Assembly (NCBI GenBank): GCA_041855385.1
Contig: JBHAEC010000051.1
Location: 1 to 15,051 of the forward strand
Direction of reading: 5' to 3'
From: JBHAEC01 sp041855385
Lineage (GTDB): Bacteria > Bacillota > Negativicutes > Veillonellales > Veillonellaceae
DNA length: 15,051 nucleotides
Part shown: piece after piece, positions 8,701 to 13,118 of the stretch
Numbering within the stretch: the first letter of the stretch is position 1
Layout: every line of letters begins with the position of its first letter
The notes under the pieces: model-generated
The model's database searches: none
The model's input: the letters and a program-made list of their open reading frames with translations, nothing else
Told to the model about the DNA's origin: nothing
Program-made: the position numbers and the translations under genes

Positions 8701-10847
8701 GGAAAGTTCCTGAAAAGTTACATAAAGACCTGTCTGCCTATATGGTGGCACTTCGTGAGGTTGATATTCATAAATGGAACAAACTTAACCCTAATGAAGC
8801 TATTAAAACTACCTTCTCTCTAAAAGACGCAATGGAAACTGTGAAAGCCTATGAGAATAACCGCATCATCAAAACGGCCCAAAAAGAGTTAATCTCTTAT
8901 CAGAAACACTTGCTTAAGAGCCTAACAGATGAAGGCTTAATCTCTTCAGAAGCCTATCAAGCGATGGTAGATAAATATCCTAATTATGTGCCTTTCTTCC
9001 GGGAAATTGGCGATATTGAACATAGCTTCGGCGGTAGCACTGGGAGCTTTATCAATGTAAAAGCGCCTATTAAGAAGATGAAAGGTAGCACAAGGGATAT
9101 TATTGACCCTCTTGAAAGTATCATCAAGAATACTTTTGCCATTACACGATCTATTGAGCGGAATAAGGTAGGAAAGAAACTTGTCAAACTTGCAGAGCGG
9201 GATGGCGTAGGGGGGTTAGTAGAAGAGGTAACAGGGAGCGCAAAAGCACTAGATAATACGTTTTATGTATATGATAATGGCGTAAAGCGTGTATTTGAAA
9301 CGACACCTACTCTTTATAAAACGCTTAAAATGATGAATGAACACGATGCTAACTTGTTTGTTAAACTTCTTCAACCAATGGCTTCGTGGCTTCGTGCCGG
9401 CGCTACGCTTACTCCAGAGTTCTCAATCAGTAACTTTACTCGTGATACTATTTCTGCAATGCTTTTTTCCAAGCGCGGATTTATCCCCGTTTACGATAAT
9501 ATGAAAGGGTTAATGTCGTACCTTAAAAAAGATGCGCTCTATCAAGAGTATATGAAAAGCGGTGCCGCACATTCTGCGCTTGTGGCCATGGATAGAAATT
9601 ATCTACAAGGACAAGTGCAAAGTATGCTAAAAAGCCGTAATGTGCTAAGTATGGTAGCGCGCAATCCGATTGAGGTTCTTCGTGCATTATCGGAAGCGGT
9701 GGAAGCAAGTACTCGTTTAGGTGAATTTGCGAATGCTAAGGAAGGTTATACGGGCATAGGAAATCGATTATTTGGGCGTGAGAGAGAAGTCGTAAGCAGT
9801 GCACAGGCTGCACTTGAAACTAGAGATTTAACGCTAGATTTTTCACGAATTGGACGATCCACCAAAGGATTCAACAAAATAACTGCTTTTTTTAATGCAA
9901 GCATACAAGGGACAGATAAGCTGTTTCGTGCGTTCATTGAGAATCCGAAAGATATGGCAGTAAAAGCAGTCCTTGTTGGATTAGCCTCTTACACTTTATG
10001 GAATCTTAATAAGGATGATCCTAGGTATCAAGAATTACCACAATGGGAGAAAGATATATATTGGATAGTGCCCGGCAAAGACGTTTTGTATAAAATACCC
10101 AAGCCTTTTGAAATGGGGATTTTGTTTGGGTCTAGTGTCGAGCGCATGATGCAATGGGCATATGATAAAGAAAAAGGAGTGAATGGCGTAGGATTTAAAG
10201 GATTTGGTGCTAAATTAGCGGATGTAGTGTCCCCTAGTGTTATTCCTACCGGGCTTTTACCAATCTTTGAAGCTTTAAGTAATCACTCTTTCTTTATGAA
10301 TCGTGATATTGTCCCATCTAATCAATCGAATCTTCCACCAAAACTACAATATGGTCCTAACACTTCGGCAACTGCTAGAGGCGTAGGCGCTATGATTGGA
10401 GTATCTCCGTATATTGTAGATAATACTATTCGTGGTGTTGGCGGTGGACTTGCTACAATCGGAACAGAACTAATCGATAGAGCACTAGATTATGACGATC
10501 ATAGACCGGCAAAAAAATGGAATGAAGAAATTGGTATCAGAAAGTTTGTTGTTACGCCGTATAAAACAAGTGATAGTGTACAGCGTGTATATGATGAGTT
10601 TACAGAACAAGAAAAGCTTTTTAATGCATATAAACTAACTGGCGAAAAGCCAGAAGGTTTTAACGCAAAGGAATATGGAAAGCTTAAAAATGCGTATGAA
10701 GCACTTCGTAATACGAATAAAACAATGAAAGCGATTAGGGCTAGCAAAAAATATAGCCCAGAAGAGAAAAGAGAAAAAATTGATAAGTTAAAGATGATAC
10801 AAGCGAACATTGCTAGAAAGGCGCTTGGGAAAGCGATAATTCAATGA
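5790..10847 (+). CDS. Polyvalent gp16-like ejection protein (SLT, nuclease-like, protease-like, LPD38)
   Basis: A 1685-aa protein starting directly after the previous stop (TAA-ATG). Parts in order: residues 1-55 with three GFEDL repeats; a helical region with an Ala/Gly-rich hydrophobic stretch near 150-170; about 296-420, a lytic transglycosylase domain with EQESGGN (catalytic candidate Glu307), GNIQWMPETW and AAAIYAGEEYG, to open peptidoglycan during DNA entry; about 490-650, a region resembling PBECR nuclease domains (GPHVLRTF with His553, His595, then IITSYATKE); about 740-820, a metallopeptidase-like region with HELGH (766-770) and EGFAEFF (Glu813/Glu817 as third zinc ligand); a long helical middle; and about 1200-1400, an LPD38-like region with LTPEFSISNFTRD and DFSRIGR...FFNASIQG (1350-1374). 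Function inferred: ejected with the DNA, drilling the cell wall and possibly attacking host RNA or proteins. Base composition drops near 7050-7080, inside the gene. Confidence 0.75.
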   Translation: MNQGFEDLRGAKAPTSPMAIGKTGFEDLRGYQGVKPAFDPAVIGKTGFEDLAEKKPGFWESAKRQMQTTVSNMADTMTGWAGNVSNAFDAYGKELKGSAEQAMRAYQQGEDLDADNFLTGHHTDGYQRAKMNLYNESVGKPAGYLAITPGVPAPVRAGAGILAAPMVFDGTVQSYGQAVESGSDSPIRDTAKHTLIDPVIDPIQRLYEDPKTFGQNLVDNPFNVWDNVFLPGAMIHGTAKGIKEVTPNKIKEPISRKIGSAKEYFAEFKEKANNTFRPIDDSMLDTQDFVATKSGSAALYEKIVEQESGGNFEAVNADSGAKGNIQWMPETWAAEAERVLGDRTAPMTPHNQDIVARAYIDRLYKEFGGNERAVAAAIYAGEEYGRQMHKGKYLFDPNTRINAEGDLSANGKYPSVNEYVEQVLGRKVQGKVVEQPKFEPVEPKEIEFAKEPIADLNATEHIDKTILSEKLRTGEIVPEPRALDEVFFQKVEKMSAKERYDYVKERTAALKEGVKDSQGNIVKFVFDENNTEQINGLIKHLAEGTQGVVNGPHVLRTFAMSLIDETIAHPDVKLKQANGNIAYISYWKGKNNVTHELIVSTNKGEVGKIITSYATKELDGKSKKAINRMASVIEKADSKLMEVSNFIKKQYEGDLSGYPRTPSSDRVSPSDTKLHPSGNLNIPEEKGPVKEYFSDNPKSPYRYQEGPENLTQERPVTRQELYKIIDEGDVALKHGRIGKKGVRGWHDGRANVVRIKDYGDFETVAHELGHYIDKRYNFSGAQDGIGANELLLNVDKRFGDAYSGLDTKGLLKEGFAEFFRDYTTNRARAKAEYPSFYERFENTISSDKALKSRVEKLSRPLHQWYRQSAHDRVKGSISFEREGKFSKFKNGNFIESVKDLSHDIYTHVVDELHPLSQLEKSIEAITGEKIAFEDSVFKQAWISRGWVGKAEALLEFGDQSHGIKSFKEILGKVPEKLHKDLSAYMVALREVDIHKWNKLNPNEAIKTTFSLKDAMETVKAYENNRIIKTAQKELISYQKHLLKSLTDEGLISSEAYQAMVDKYPNYVPFFREIGDIEHSFGGSTGSFINVKAPIKKMKGSTRDIIDPLESIIKNTFAITRSIERNKVGKKLVKLAERDGVGGLVEEVTGSAKALDNTFYVYDNGVKRVFETTPTLYKTLKMMNEHDANLFVKLLQPMASWLRAGATLTPEFSISNFTRDTISAMLFSKRGFIPVYDNMKGLMSYLKKDALYQEYMKSGAAHSALVAMDRNYLQGQVQSMLKSRNVLSMVARNPIEVLRALSEAVEASTRLGEFANAKEGYTGIGNRLFGREREVVSSAQAALETRDLTLDFSRIGRSTKGFNKITAFFNASIQGTDKLFRAFIENPKDMAVKAVLVGLASYTLWNLNKDDPRYQELPQWEKDIYWIVPGKDVLYKIPKPFEMGILFGSSVERMMQWAYDKEKGVNGVGFKGFGAKLADVVSPSVIPTGLLPIFEALSNHSFFMNRDIVPSNQSNLPPKLQYGPNTSATARGVGAMIGVSPYIVDNTIRGVGGGLATIGTELIDRALDYDDHRPAKKWNEEIGIRKFVVTPYKTSDSVQRVYDEFTEQEKLFNAYKLTGEKPEGFNAKEYGKLKNAYEALRNTNKTMKAIRASKKYSPEEKREKIDKLKMIQANIARKALGKAIIQ
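5799..5943 (+). repeat. Three GFEDL coding repeats at the N-terminus of the ejection protein
   Basis: GGATTTGAGGATTT occurs at 5799, 5859 and 5928; the first two copies are identical over 20 nt and the third diverges after 15. The second and third copies are preceded by IGKT codons (ATCGG-AA/AG-ACC). Spacings of 60 and 69 nt keep the frame, so the protein shows GFEDLRG, GFEDLRG and GFEDLAE at residues 4, 24 and 47. Gammaproteobacterial phage ejection proteins carry comparable FADLIP-type repeats, so these may be short linear docking motifs for another virion protein. Confidence 0.8.
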
Positions 10848-11140
10848 TTTTAGATTTAAACCTTATAGGTACAGTTTTGGGCATTATTTTAGCGTTTCTA
10901 AGCGTTGTAGGGGTGCTTGGAGCGTGGCTTAACACTCTTGGCCTAAAGCCGATTAAAGAGGTCTTGTACGCCATTAAAGAAGAGTTAAAAGGCTTAATTG
11001 TGGAAATTGAGGAATCAAAAGCGGATAGAAGAGGATTGGCACAAGAGCTTGCCAAAGTATCTGAAAGCGCAAGGTCTGCGCATCATCGTATTGATGAATT
11101 AAAACAGGAGTGTAGGGATCATCGTGGGTACAAAGCTTAA
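10844..11140 (+). CDS. Small membrane protein with cytoplasmic or periplasmic coiled coil (lysis cassette)
   Basis: A 98-aa protein whose ATG overlaps the previous stop as ATGA, implying coupled translation; no strong Shine-Dalgarno is seen. Residues about 7-28 form one hydrophobic segment (IGTVLGIILAFLSVVGVLGAWL). The rest (about 40-95) is a charged heptad-like helix rich in Glu, Lys and Ala, with a single Cys near the end. One membrane span plus a coiled coil is common among phage lysis accessory proteins (holin partners, XhlA-like or spanin-like proteins), but the family is not recognised. Its end overlaps the start of the next membrane protein. Confidence 0.6.
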   Translation: MILDLNLIGTVLGIILAFLSVVGVLGAWLNTLGLKPIKEVLYAIKEELKGLIVEIEESKADRRGLAQELAKVSESARSAHHRIDELKQECRDHRGYKA

Positions 11141-11444
11141 AAATTTAATACGTTATGTGAAAGGACTACCGTTCAAATTGATTGGTAGTCCTTTATCATT
11201 TATCAGAACATTTGGATATATTATGATTTTTACTTGTATACTATACCTCGTTTTAATATTACAATCGGTATATTTAAAATATGAACCTGATTTATCGTTC
11301 AAAAGCATGATGAGATTAGAAGTTTTTATTCCGATTGTTATCGGAGCGTCTGCTGTGAGCATGATCGAGAAAATGGGGAAATTGTGGGTCGACAAGAACA
11401 AAAATAATATTCCGGATGCATTTGAAGAAAAGGATGGTGAATAA
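11124..11444 (+). CDS. Putative holin with acidic Asn/Asp loop at the C-terminus
   Basis: A 106-aa protein from GTG 11124, overlapping the previous gene by 17 nt; AGGAG lies at 11106-11110 with a closer TAGGGA just upstream. It has a basic, amphipathic N-terminus, a strong membrane segment at about 31-51 (YIMIFTCILYLVLILQSVYL), and a weaker one at about 68-84 (VFIPIVIGASAVSMIEKM). The C-terminus holds D90-x-N92-x-N94-x-I96-P97-D98-x-x-E101, a spacing like calcium-binding DxNxNxIPDxxE loops. The size, two spans and position one nucleotide before the endolysin make it the best holin candidate in the window. Holins cannot be assigned by sequence family with confidence. Confidence 0.6.
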   Translation: MGTKLKNLIRYVKGLPFKLIGSPLSFIRTFGYIMIFTCILYLVLILQSVYLKYEPDLSFKSMMRLEVFIPIVIGASAVSMIEKMGKLWVDKNKNNIPDAFEEKDGE

Positions 11445-11445
11445 T

Positions 11446-11961
11446 TTGAAAGTATTTATTAATCCAGGACATGCTCCAAATGGGATACCTGATTGTGGGG
11501 CGGTAAATCCAATGACTGGACATAGAGAGTCGGACATTAATTATCAAGCCGGTTTATTGTTGGAGAAATATTTACATCAAGCCGGGTTAGAATGTAAAGT
11601 ATTACAATCTGATAGTTTGAGTGAAATTTGTGAAGAATCTAACGCATTTGATGCGGATTTGTTTGTTTCTATTCATTGCAATGCATTTAATTCCGTAGCA
11701 CGTGGTACCGAAACATTATATAAATCTGATAGGGGTTTGCGATTAGCTAATTGTATTCAATCCCAAATCATTAATAACGTCCCAAATACTATTGACAGGG
11801 GGGTAAAGTTACGAAATGATTTATATGTATTAAATGCAACAGATGCAGTAGCCGTATTAGTTGAATTAGCATTCATTGACAACACAGACGATTTATATAT
11901 TCTTACCAATCATTTAGAAGAATTAATGATGGCAGTAGCTAGAGGGATTACAGATTATTAA
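11446..11961 (+). CDS. N-acetylmuramoyl-L-alanine amidase endolysin (Amidase_3)
   Basis: This 171-aa enzyme is a phage endolysin that cuts the bond between N-acetylmuramic acid and L-alanine in peptidoglycan. It is a single Amidase_3 catalytic domain with no visible cell-wall-binding domain or signal peptide. The family's zinc ligands and catalytic Glu are all present: His9 (INPGH), Glu28 (HRESDINY), His77 (SIHCNAF) and Glu140 (LVELAFIDN). I chose TTG 11446 because AAGGATGG lies at a normal distance and it begins right after the previous stop. In-frame ATGs at 11434 and 11416 would overlap the holin gene; ATG 11434 has its ribosome site too close. Without a signal peptide, export would depend on the holin. 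A short catalytic-only endolysin is typical for phages of outer-membrane hosts. Confidence 0.9.
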   Translation: MKVFINPGHAPNGIPDCGAVNPMTGHRESDINYQAGLLLEKYLHQAGLECKVLQSDSLSEICEESNAFDADLFVSIHCNAFNSVARGTETLYKSDRGLRLANCIQSQIINNVPNTIDRGVKLRNDLYVLNATDAVAVLVELAFIDNTDDLYILTNHLEELMMAVARGITDY

Positions 11962-11976
11962 TTAGAGGTGTTCATT

Positions 11977-12072
11977 ATGAAAAGAAATGTTGTGTTAATC
12001 GTTGCATTGCTTACACTATCTCTAGTGGCGTATGTGATTAATAGCGGTAGCGTGTATAAATTAATCAATTAG
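11977..12072 (+). CDS. 31-aa single-span membrane peptide
   Basis: ATG 11977 follows an AGAGGTG ribosome site at 11964-11970 with about 6 nt spacing. The peptide begins MKRNVVLIVALLTLSLVAYV and ends in a short polar tail (NSGSVYKLIN). It has two positive charges and then a hydrophobic helix, which fits a membrane anchor or signal-anchor peptide. Its stop merges with the AGGGGG ribosome site of the next gene pair. Its place between the endolysin and the spanin-like genes suggests a lysis role, such as a holin regulator. No homologue is recognised. Confidence 0.6.
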   Translation: MKRNVVLIVALLTLSLVAYVINSGSVYKLIN

Positions 12073-12080
12073 GGGGTACT

Positions 12081-12452
12081 ATGAATGACAAATATATTCA
12101 AAAATACGGCATTGTGGCTATTGTTGCTTTTATCGTGGCTTGTCTTGTTTGGGCAAGCTACTTCCGCACAGACGATACAAGTACCGATAGAAGTTTGGAA
12201 CGAATTAGAGAGCAACAACAACAAAGCATTGGCCATACTCAAAGTATCGGACATTCCATTGACCGAAGCACAGAATATAATCAGCTTGCAACAATCCGAA
12301 CTAACCAAATTGAAAGACATCTTGAAGAAACAGGAAGAAGAATTGAAGAAAGCCGAAGCGGAAACAGTGAAGCTACAAAACTCCTTGAACGAAACGAACA
12401 ATTATTTAAGTCAGTACACAAAGGAAGTCAAGAGACAGCAAACACGCCTTAA
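12081..12452 (+). CDS. Candidate spanin-type protein A, overlapping gene
   Basis: A 123-aa protein. AGGGGG (12071-12076) is 4 nt before ATG 12081. A short N-terminus (MNDKYIQKYG) leads to a membrane segment at about 10-27 (GIVAIVAFIVACLVWASYF). The remainder is hydrophilic and helical (LERIREQQQQ, TNQIERHLEETGRRIEESRS) and ends NTP. IVAC at 18-21 could be a marginal lipobox, but hydrophobic residues continue after Cys21, which favours a plain anchor. The inner-membrane anchor plus periplasmic helix resembles inner-membrane spanins (Rz type). The whole gene lies inside the DNA of the next entry, in another frame. It is not certain that both frames are translated. Confidence 0.55.
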   Translation: MNDKYIQKYGIVAIVAFIVACLVWASYFRTDDTSTDRSLERIREQQQQSIGHTQSIGHSIDRSTEYNQLATIRTNQIERHLEETGRRIEESRSGNSEATKLLERNEQLFKSVHKGSQETANTP

Positions 12453-12519
12453 TCGGCAAAAAGAACTATATAAGTGGCTATTTGTTGTTGCTGGGGGCAT
12501 AGCTATTGCCCGGAGGTGA
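12085..12519 (+). CDS. Candidate spanin-type protein B: signal peptide, coiled coil, C-terminal anchor
   Basis: A 144-aa protein from ATG 12085, whose spacing of 8 nt from AGGGGG is better than that of the overlapping gene 4 nt earlier. It has a signal peptide (residues about 5-28, LWLLLLLSWLVLFGQ, then ATSAQT as a likely cleavage region), a region with VPIEVWNELESNN, a long coiled coil (about 67-120, KLKDILKKQEEELKKAEAE and onward), and a C-terminal hydrophobic segment with a basic end (KWLFVVAGGIAIARR). A secreted coiled coil tethered to the inner membrane recurs at the ends of lysis cassettes in Negativicute phages as far as I recall. It could bridge cell envelope layers. The stop codon lies inside a strong Shine-Dalgarno-like sequence. 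Protein character is strong in this frame. Confidence 0.7.
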   Translation: MTNIFKNTALWLLLLLSWLVLFGQATSAQTIQVPIEVWNELESNNNKALAILKVSDIPLTEAQNIISLQQSELTKLKDILKKQEEELKKAEAETVKLQNSLNETNNYLSQYTKEVKRQQTRLNRQKELYKWLFVVAGGIAIARR

Positions 12520-12522
12520 TCC
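12512..12522 (+). promoter_or_regulatory. Orphan full-length Shine-Dalgarno sequence
   Basis: GGAGGTGATCC is an 11-nt perfect complement of the usual 16S rRNA 3' tail. It overlaps the stop of the preceding gene, but no ATG or GTG follows at a usable distance; the next candidates are ATA 12524 and TTG 12533. Very strong sites like this are typical of small toxin genes of type I toxin-antitoxin loci, so it may be the remains of one. Confidence 0.55.
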
Positions 12523-12533
12523 GATATCTCCCT

Positions 12534-12552
12534 TGACAAGGGGTACTTGTCA
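12534..12552. other. Perfect 7-bp inverted repeat before the terminators
   Basis: TGACAAG and CTTGTCA flank a GGGTA loop. No T-run follows directly, so it is not itself a terminator. It is the first of four hairpins in a row (12534-12658) and could control access to the orphan Shine-Dalgarno upstream or bind a regulator. Confidence 0.55.
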
Positions 12553-12558
12553 TAAAAT

Positions 12559-12588
12559 AAAGAGCCTGCTCCTTGCAGGCTCTTTTTT
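12559..12588 (+). terminator. Rho-independent terminator of the late operon
   Basis: The stem AAAGAGCCTGC / GCAGGCTCTTT (12559-12569 with 12575-12585) has loop TCCTT and is followed by a T-run to 12588. It lies about 40 nt after the last lysis gene. Read on the minus strand it is also followed by TTTATTTTATG, so it may stop transcription from both sides. Confidence 0.9.
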
Positions 12589-12596
12589 ATTTTGCA

Positions 12597-12628
12597 AAGG
12601 ACTGCAATTAGCAGTCCTTAGTTTTTTT
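12597..12628 (+). terminator. Second, tandem Rho-independent terminator
   Basis: The stem AAGGACTGC / GCAGTCCTT (12597-12605 with 12611-12619) has loop AATTA and is followed by AGTTTTTTT. It backs up the terminator just upstream. On the minus strand the same stem lies inside the candidate small RNA. Confidence 0.9.
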
Positions 12629-12629
12629 A

Positions 12630-12658
12630 GTGCCACGGTGGAAACAAAACCGTGACAC
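12630..12658. other. Long inverted repeat
   Basis: GTGCCACGGT (12630-12639) and ACCGTGACAC (12649-12658) pair over 9 of 10 positions around a 9-nt loop. No T-run follows on the + strand; on the minus strand it is followed by TAAAAAAAC. It is probably a stem of the minus-strand RNA; a binding site in a recombination region is an alternative. Confidence 0.6.
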
Positions 12659-12696
12659 CGTTGTCAACAATACGACGAGGGGAACTCGCCATAACT

Positions 12697-12725
12697 ATTA
12701 TACCAAAATATTACCCGTTCGTCAA
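12697..12725 (-). promoter_or_regulatory. Strong sigma-70-type promoter, minus strand
   Basis: On the minus strand, TTGACG (12725-12720) and TATAAT (12702-12697) are separated by 17 nt, close to the ideal. The predicted start is near 12690. It faces the phage late operon and its tandem terminators. The -35 lies in one copy of an 11-bp tandem repeat. Confidence 0.7.
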
Positions 12726-12739
12726 AAATTCGTCAAAAA
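12718..12739. repeat. Two tandem 11-bp repeats TTCGTCAAAAA
   Basis: Two perfect head-to-tail copies occur at 12718-12728 and 12729-12739, one helical turn apart; on the minus strand each reads TTTTTGACGAA. One copy supplies the -35 of the minus-strand promoter. Such spacing suits an operator bound on one face of the DNA, or integrase arm-type sites near a prophage end. Confidence 0.75.
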
Positions 12740-12799
12740 TTAGGCAGAAAATAGGGTGTTTTGCAGAAACCAAATTCTACTATCAATGAATGGCCAATG

Positions 12800-12837
12800 C
12801 TTATTTTACGCAAATACAGAGTTCTGCGGAAAATAAG
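12800..12837. other. Imperfect 13-bp inverted repeat
   Basis: CTTATTTTACGCA (12800-12812) and TGCGGAAAATAAG (12825-12837) pair at 12 of 13 positions around a 12-nt loop. No T-run follows on either strand. It overlaps the end of the small minus-strand reading frame, so it could be a structured end or a remnant of a recombination site. Confidence 0.45.
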
Positions 12838-12883
12838 AACACAGGATCGGCATAGTAGCTACTTTTCGTAATTTTACTGACAT
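12806..12883 (-). CDS. Possible truncated gene or leader peptide, 25 codons
   Basis: On the minus strand an extended -10 promoter (12941-12933) is followed by AGAGGAGG (12897-12890) and, after 6 nt, ATG at 12883. The peptide starts MSVKLRKVATMP and stops after 25 residues; an in-frame ATG at 12889 is too close to the ribosome site. Good initiation signals in front of such a short frame fit either a leader peptide or a chromosomal gene cut off by prophage integration. No family is recognised. Confidence 0.35.
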   Translation of the reverse strand: MSVKLRKVATMPILCSYFPQNSVFA

Positions 12884-12932
12884 AAACATCCTCCTCTACA
12901 TTTCATTTATTGTATTTTTACGGTGTTTTACC

Positions 12933-12941
12933 ATTATAGCA
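12933..12941 (-). promoter_or_regulatory. Extended -10 promoter, minus strand
   Basis: The minus strand reads TGCTATAAT (12941-12933), a TG-extended consensus -10. No good -35 is seen 16-18 nt upstream, which extended -10 promoters can do without. It is divergent from the EndoU lipoprotein gene. Confidence 0.5.
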
Positions 12942-12964
12942 TTAAAAAACAGGAAACGGTAGAT

Positions 12965-12976
12965 AAATAGCTATTT
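12965..12976. promoter_or_regulatory. Palindrome AAATAGCTATTT
   Basis: A perfect 12-bp palindrome in the divergent intergenic region between the minus-strand start and the EndoU gene. It could be an operator. It is AT-rich and could also be chance. Confidence 0.3.
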
Positions 12977-13080
12977 GGCTGTGGAGTAAATTTAGCATAG
13001 GCGCGTAGATATTCCTGATGTAATATATTGAGGTATAAAAGCGACTACAAATATTTATGGAAAATATACGGGGGGATTGT

Positions 13081-13086
13081 TATAAT
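13081..13086 (+). promoter_or_regulatory. Probable -10 of the EndoU operon
   Basis: A consensus TATAAT lies 33 nt before the EndoU start codon. The -35 region at 16-18 nt spacing (around ATGGAA) is poor, so the promoter may be weak or need an activator. Confidence 0.45.
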
Positions 13087-13118
13087 TAGGAGTACACAGA
13101 TAATGGAGGAGGAAAAGT

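Larger units (their letters stand above)
12559..12690 (-). ncRNA. Candidate structured small RNA convergent with the phage operon
   Basis: A near-consensus promoter (12697-12725, minus) would start an RNA near 12690. It would run through a GCGAG/CTCGT-type small stem (about 12674-12690), a strong stem at 12630-12658 (GTG-x-CACGGT against ACCGTG-x-CAC), the 12597-12619 stem, and end at the 12559-12585 stem with its T-rich tail: about 130 nt. It contains a 21-codon reading frame (12692-12627, ending FPPWH), but the start codon lies only 4 nt after the -10 and has no ribosome site, so translation is doubtful. Convergent small RNAs sharing bidirectional terminators are known for type I antitoxins. 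The function is inferred only. Confidence 0.45.

Noticed and set aside
12069..12401. 110-codon minus-strand frame opposite the spanin-like pair
   Set aside because: The Ser/Phe/Cys-rich translation is what the reverse of Gln/Glu/Lys coiled-coil codons gives, and no promoter or ribosome site is visible. It does warn that open frames here are partly compositional.
12533..12561. TTGACA at 12533 as a + strand promoter
   Set aside because: No -10 is present at 16-18 nt; the TTGACA is part of a hairpin arm.
12524..12655. Hydrophobic + strand frame after the orphan Shine-Dalgarno (ATA 12524 / TTG 12533)
   Set aside because: It reads through two strong terminators and its Leu/Phe content comes from their T-runs; there is no standard start codon at good spacing.
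12627..12692. 21-codon minus-strand peptide ending FPPWH inside the small RNA
   Set aside because: Its ATG is only 4 nt from the -10, without a ribosome site; a leaderless start would need an unusually short discriminator. Kept only as a note under the small RNA.
12520..13118. tRNA gene or recognisable att core at the prophage boundary
   Set aside because: I looked for cloverleaf arms and a terminal TTCGA-type motif on both strands and found none; an att core cannot be shown without the other prophage end.
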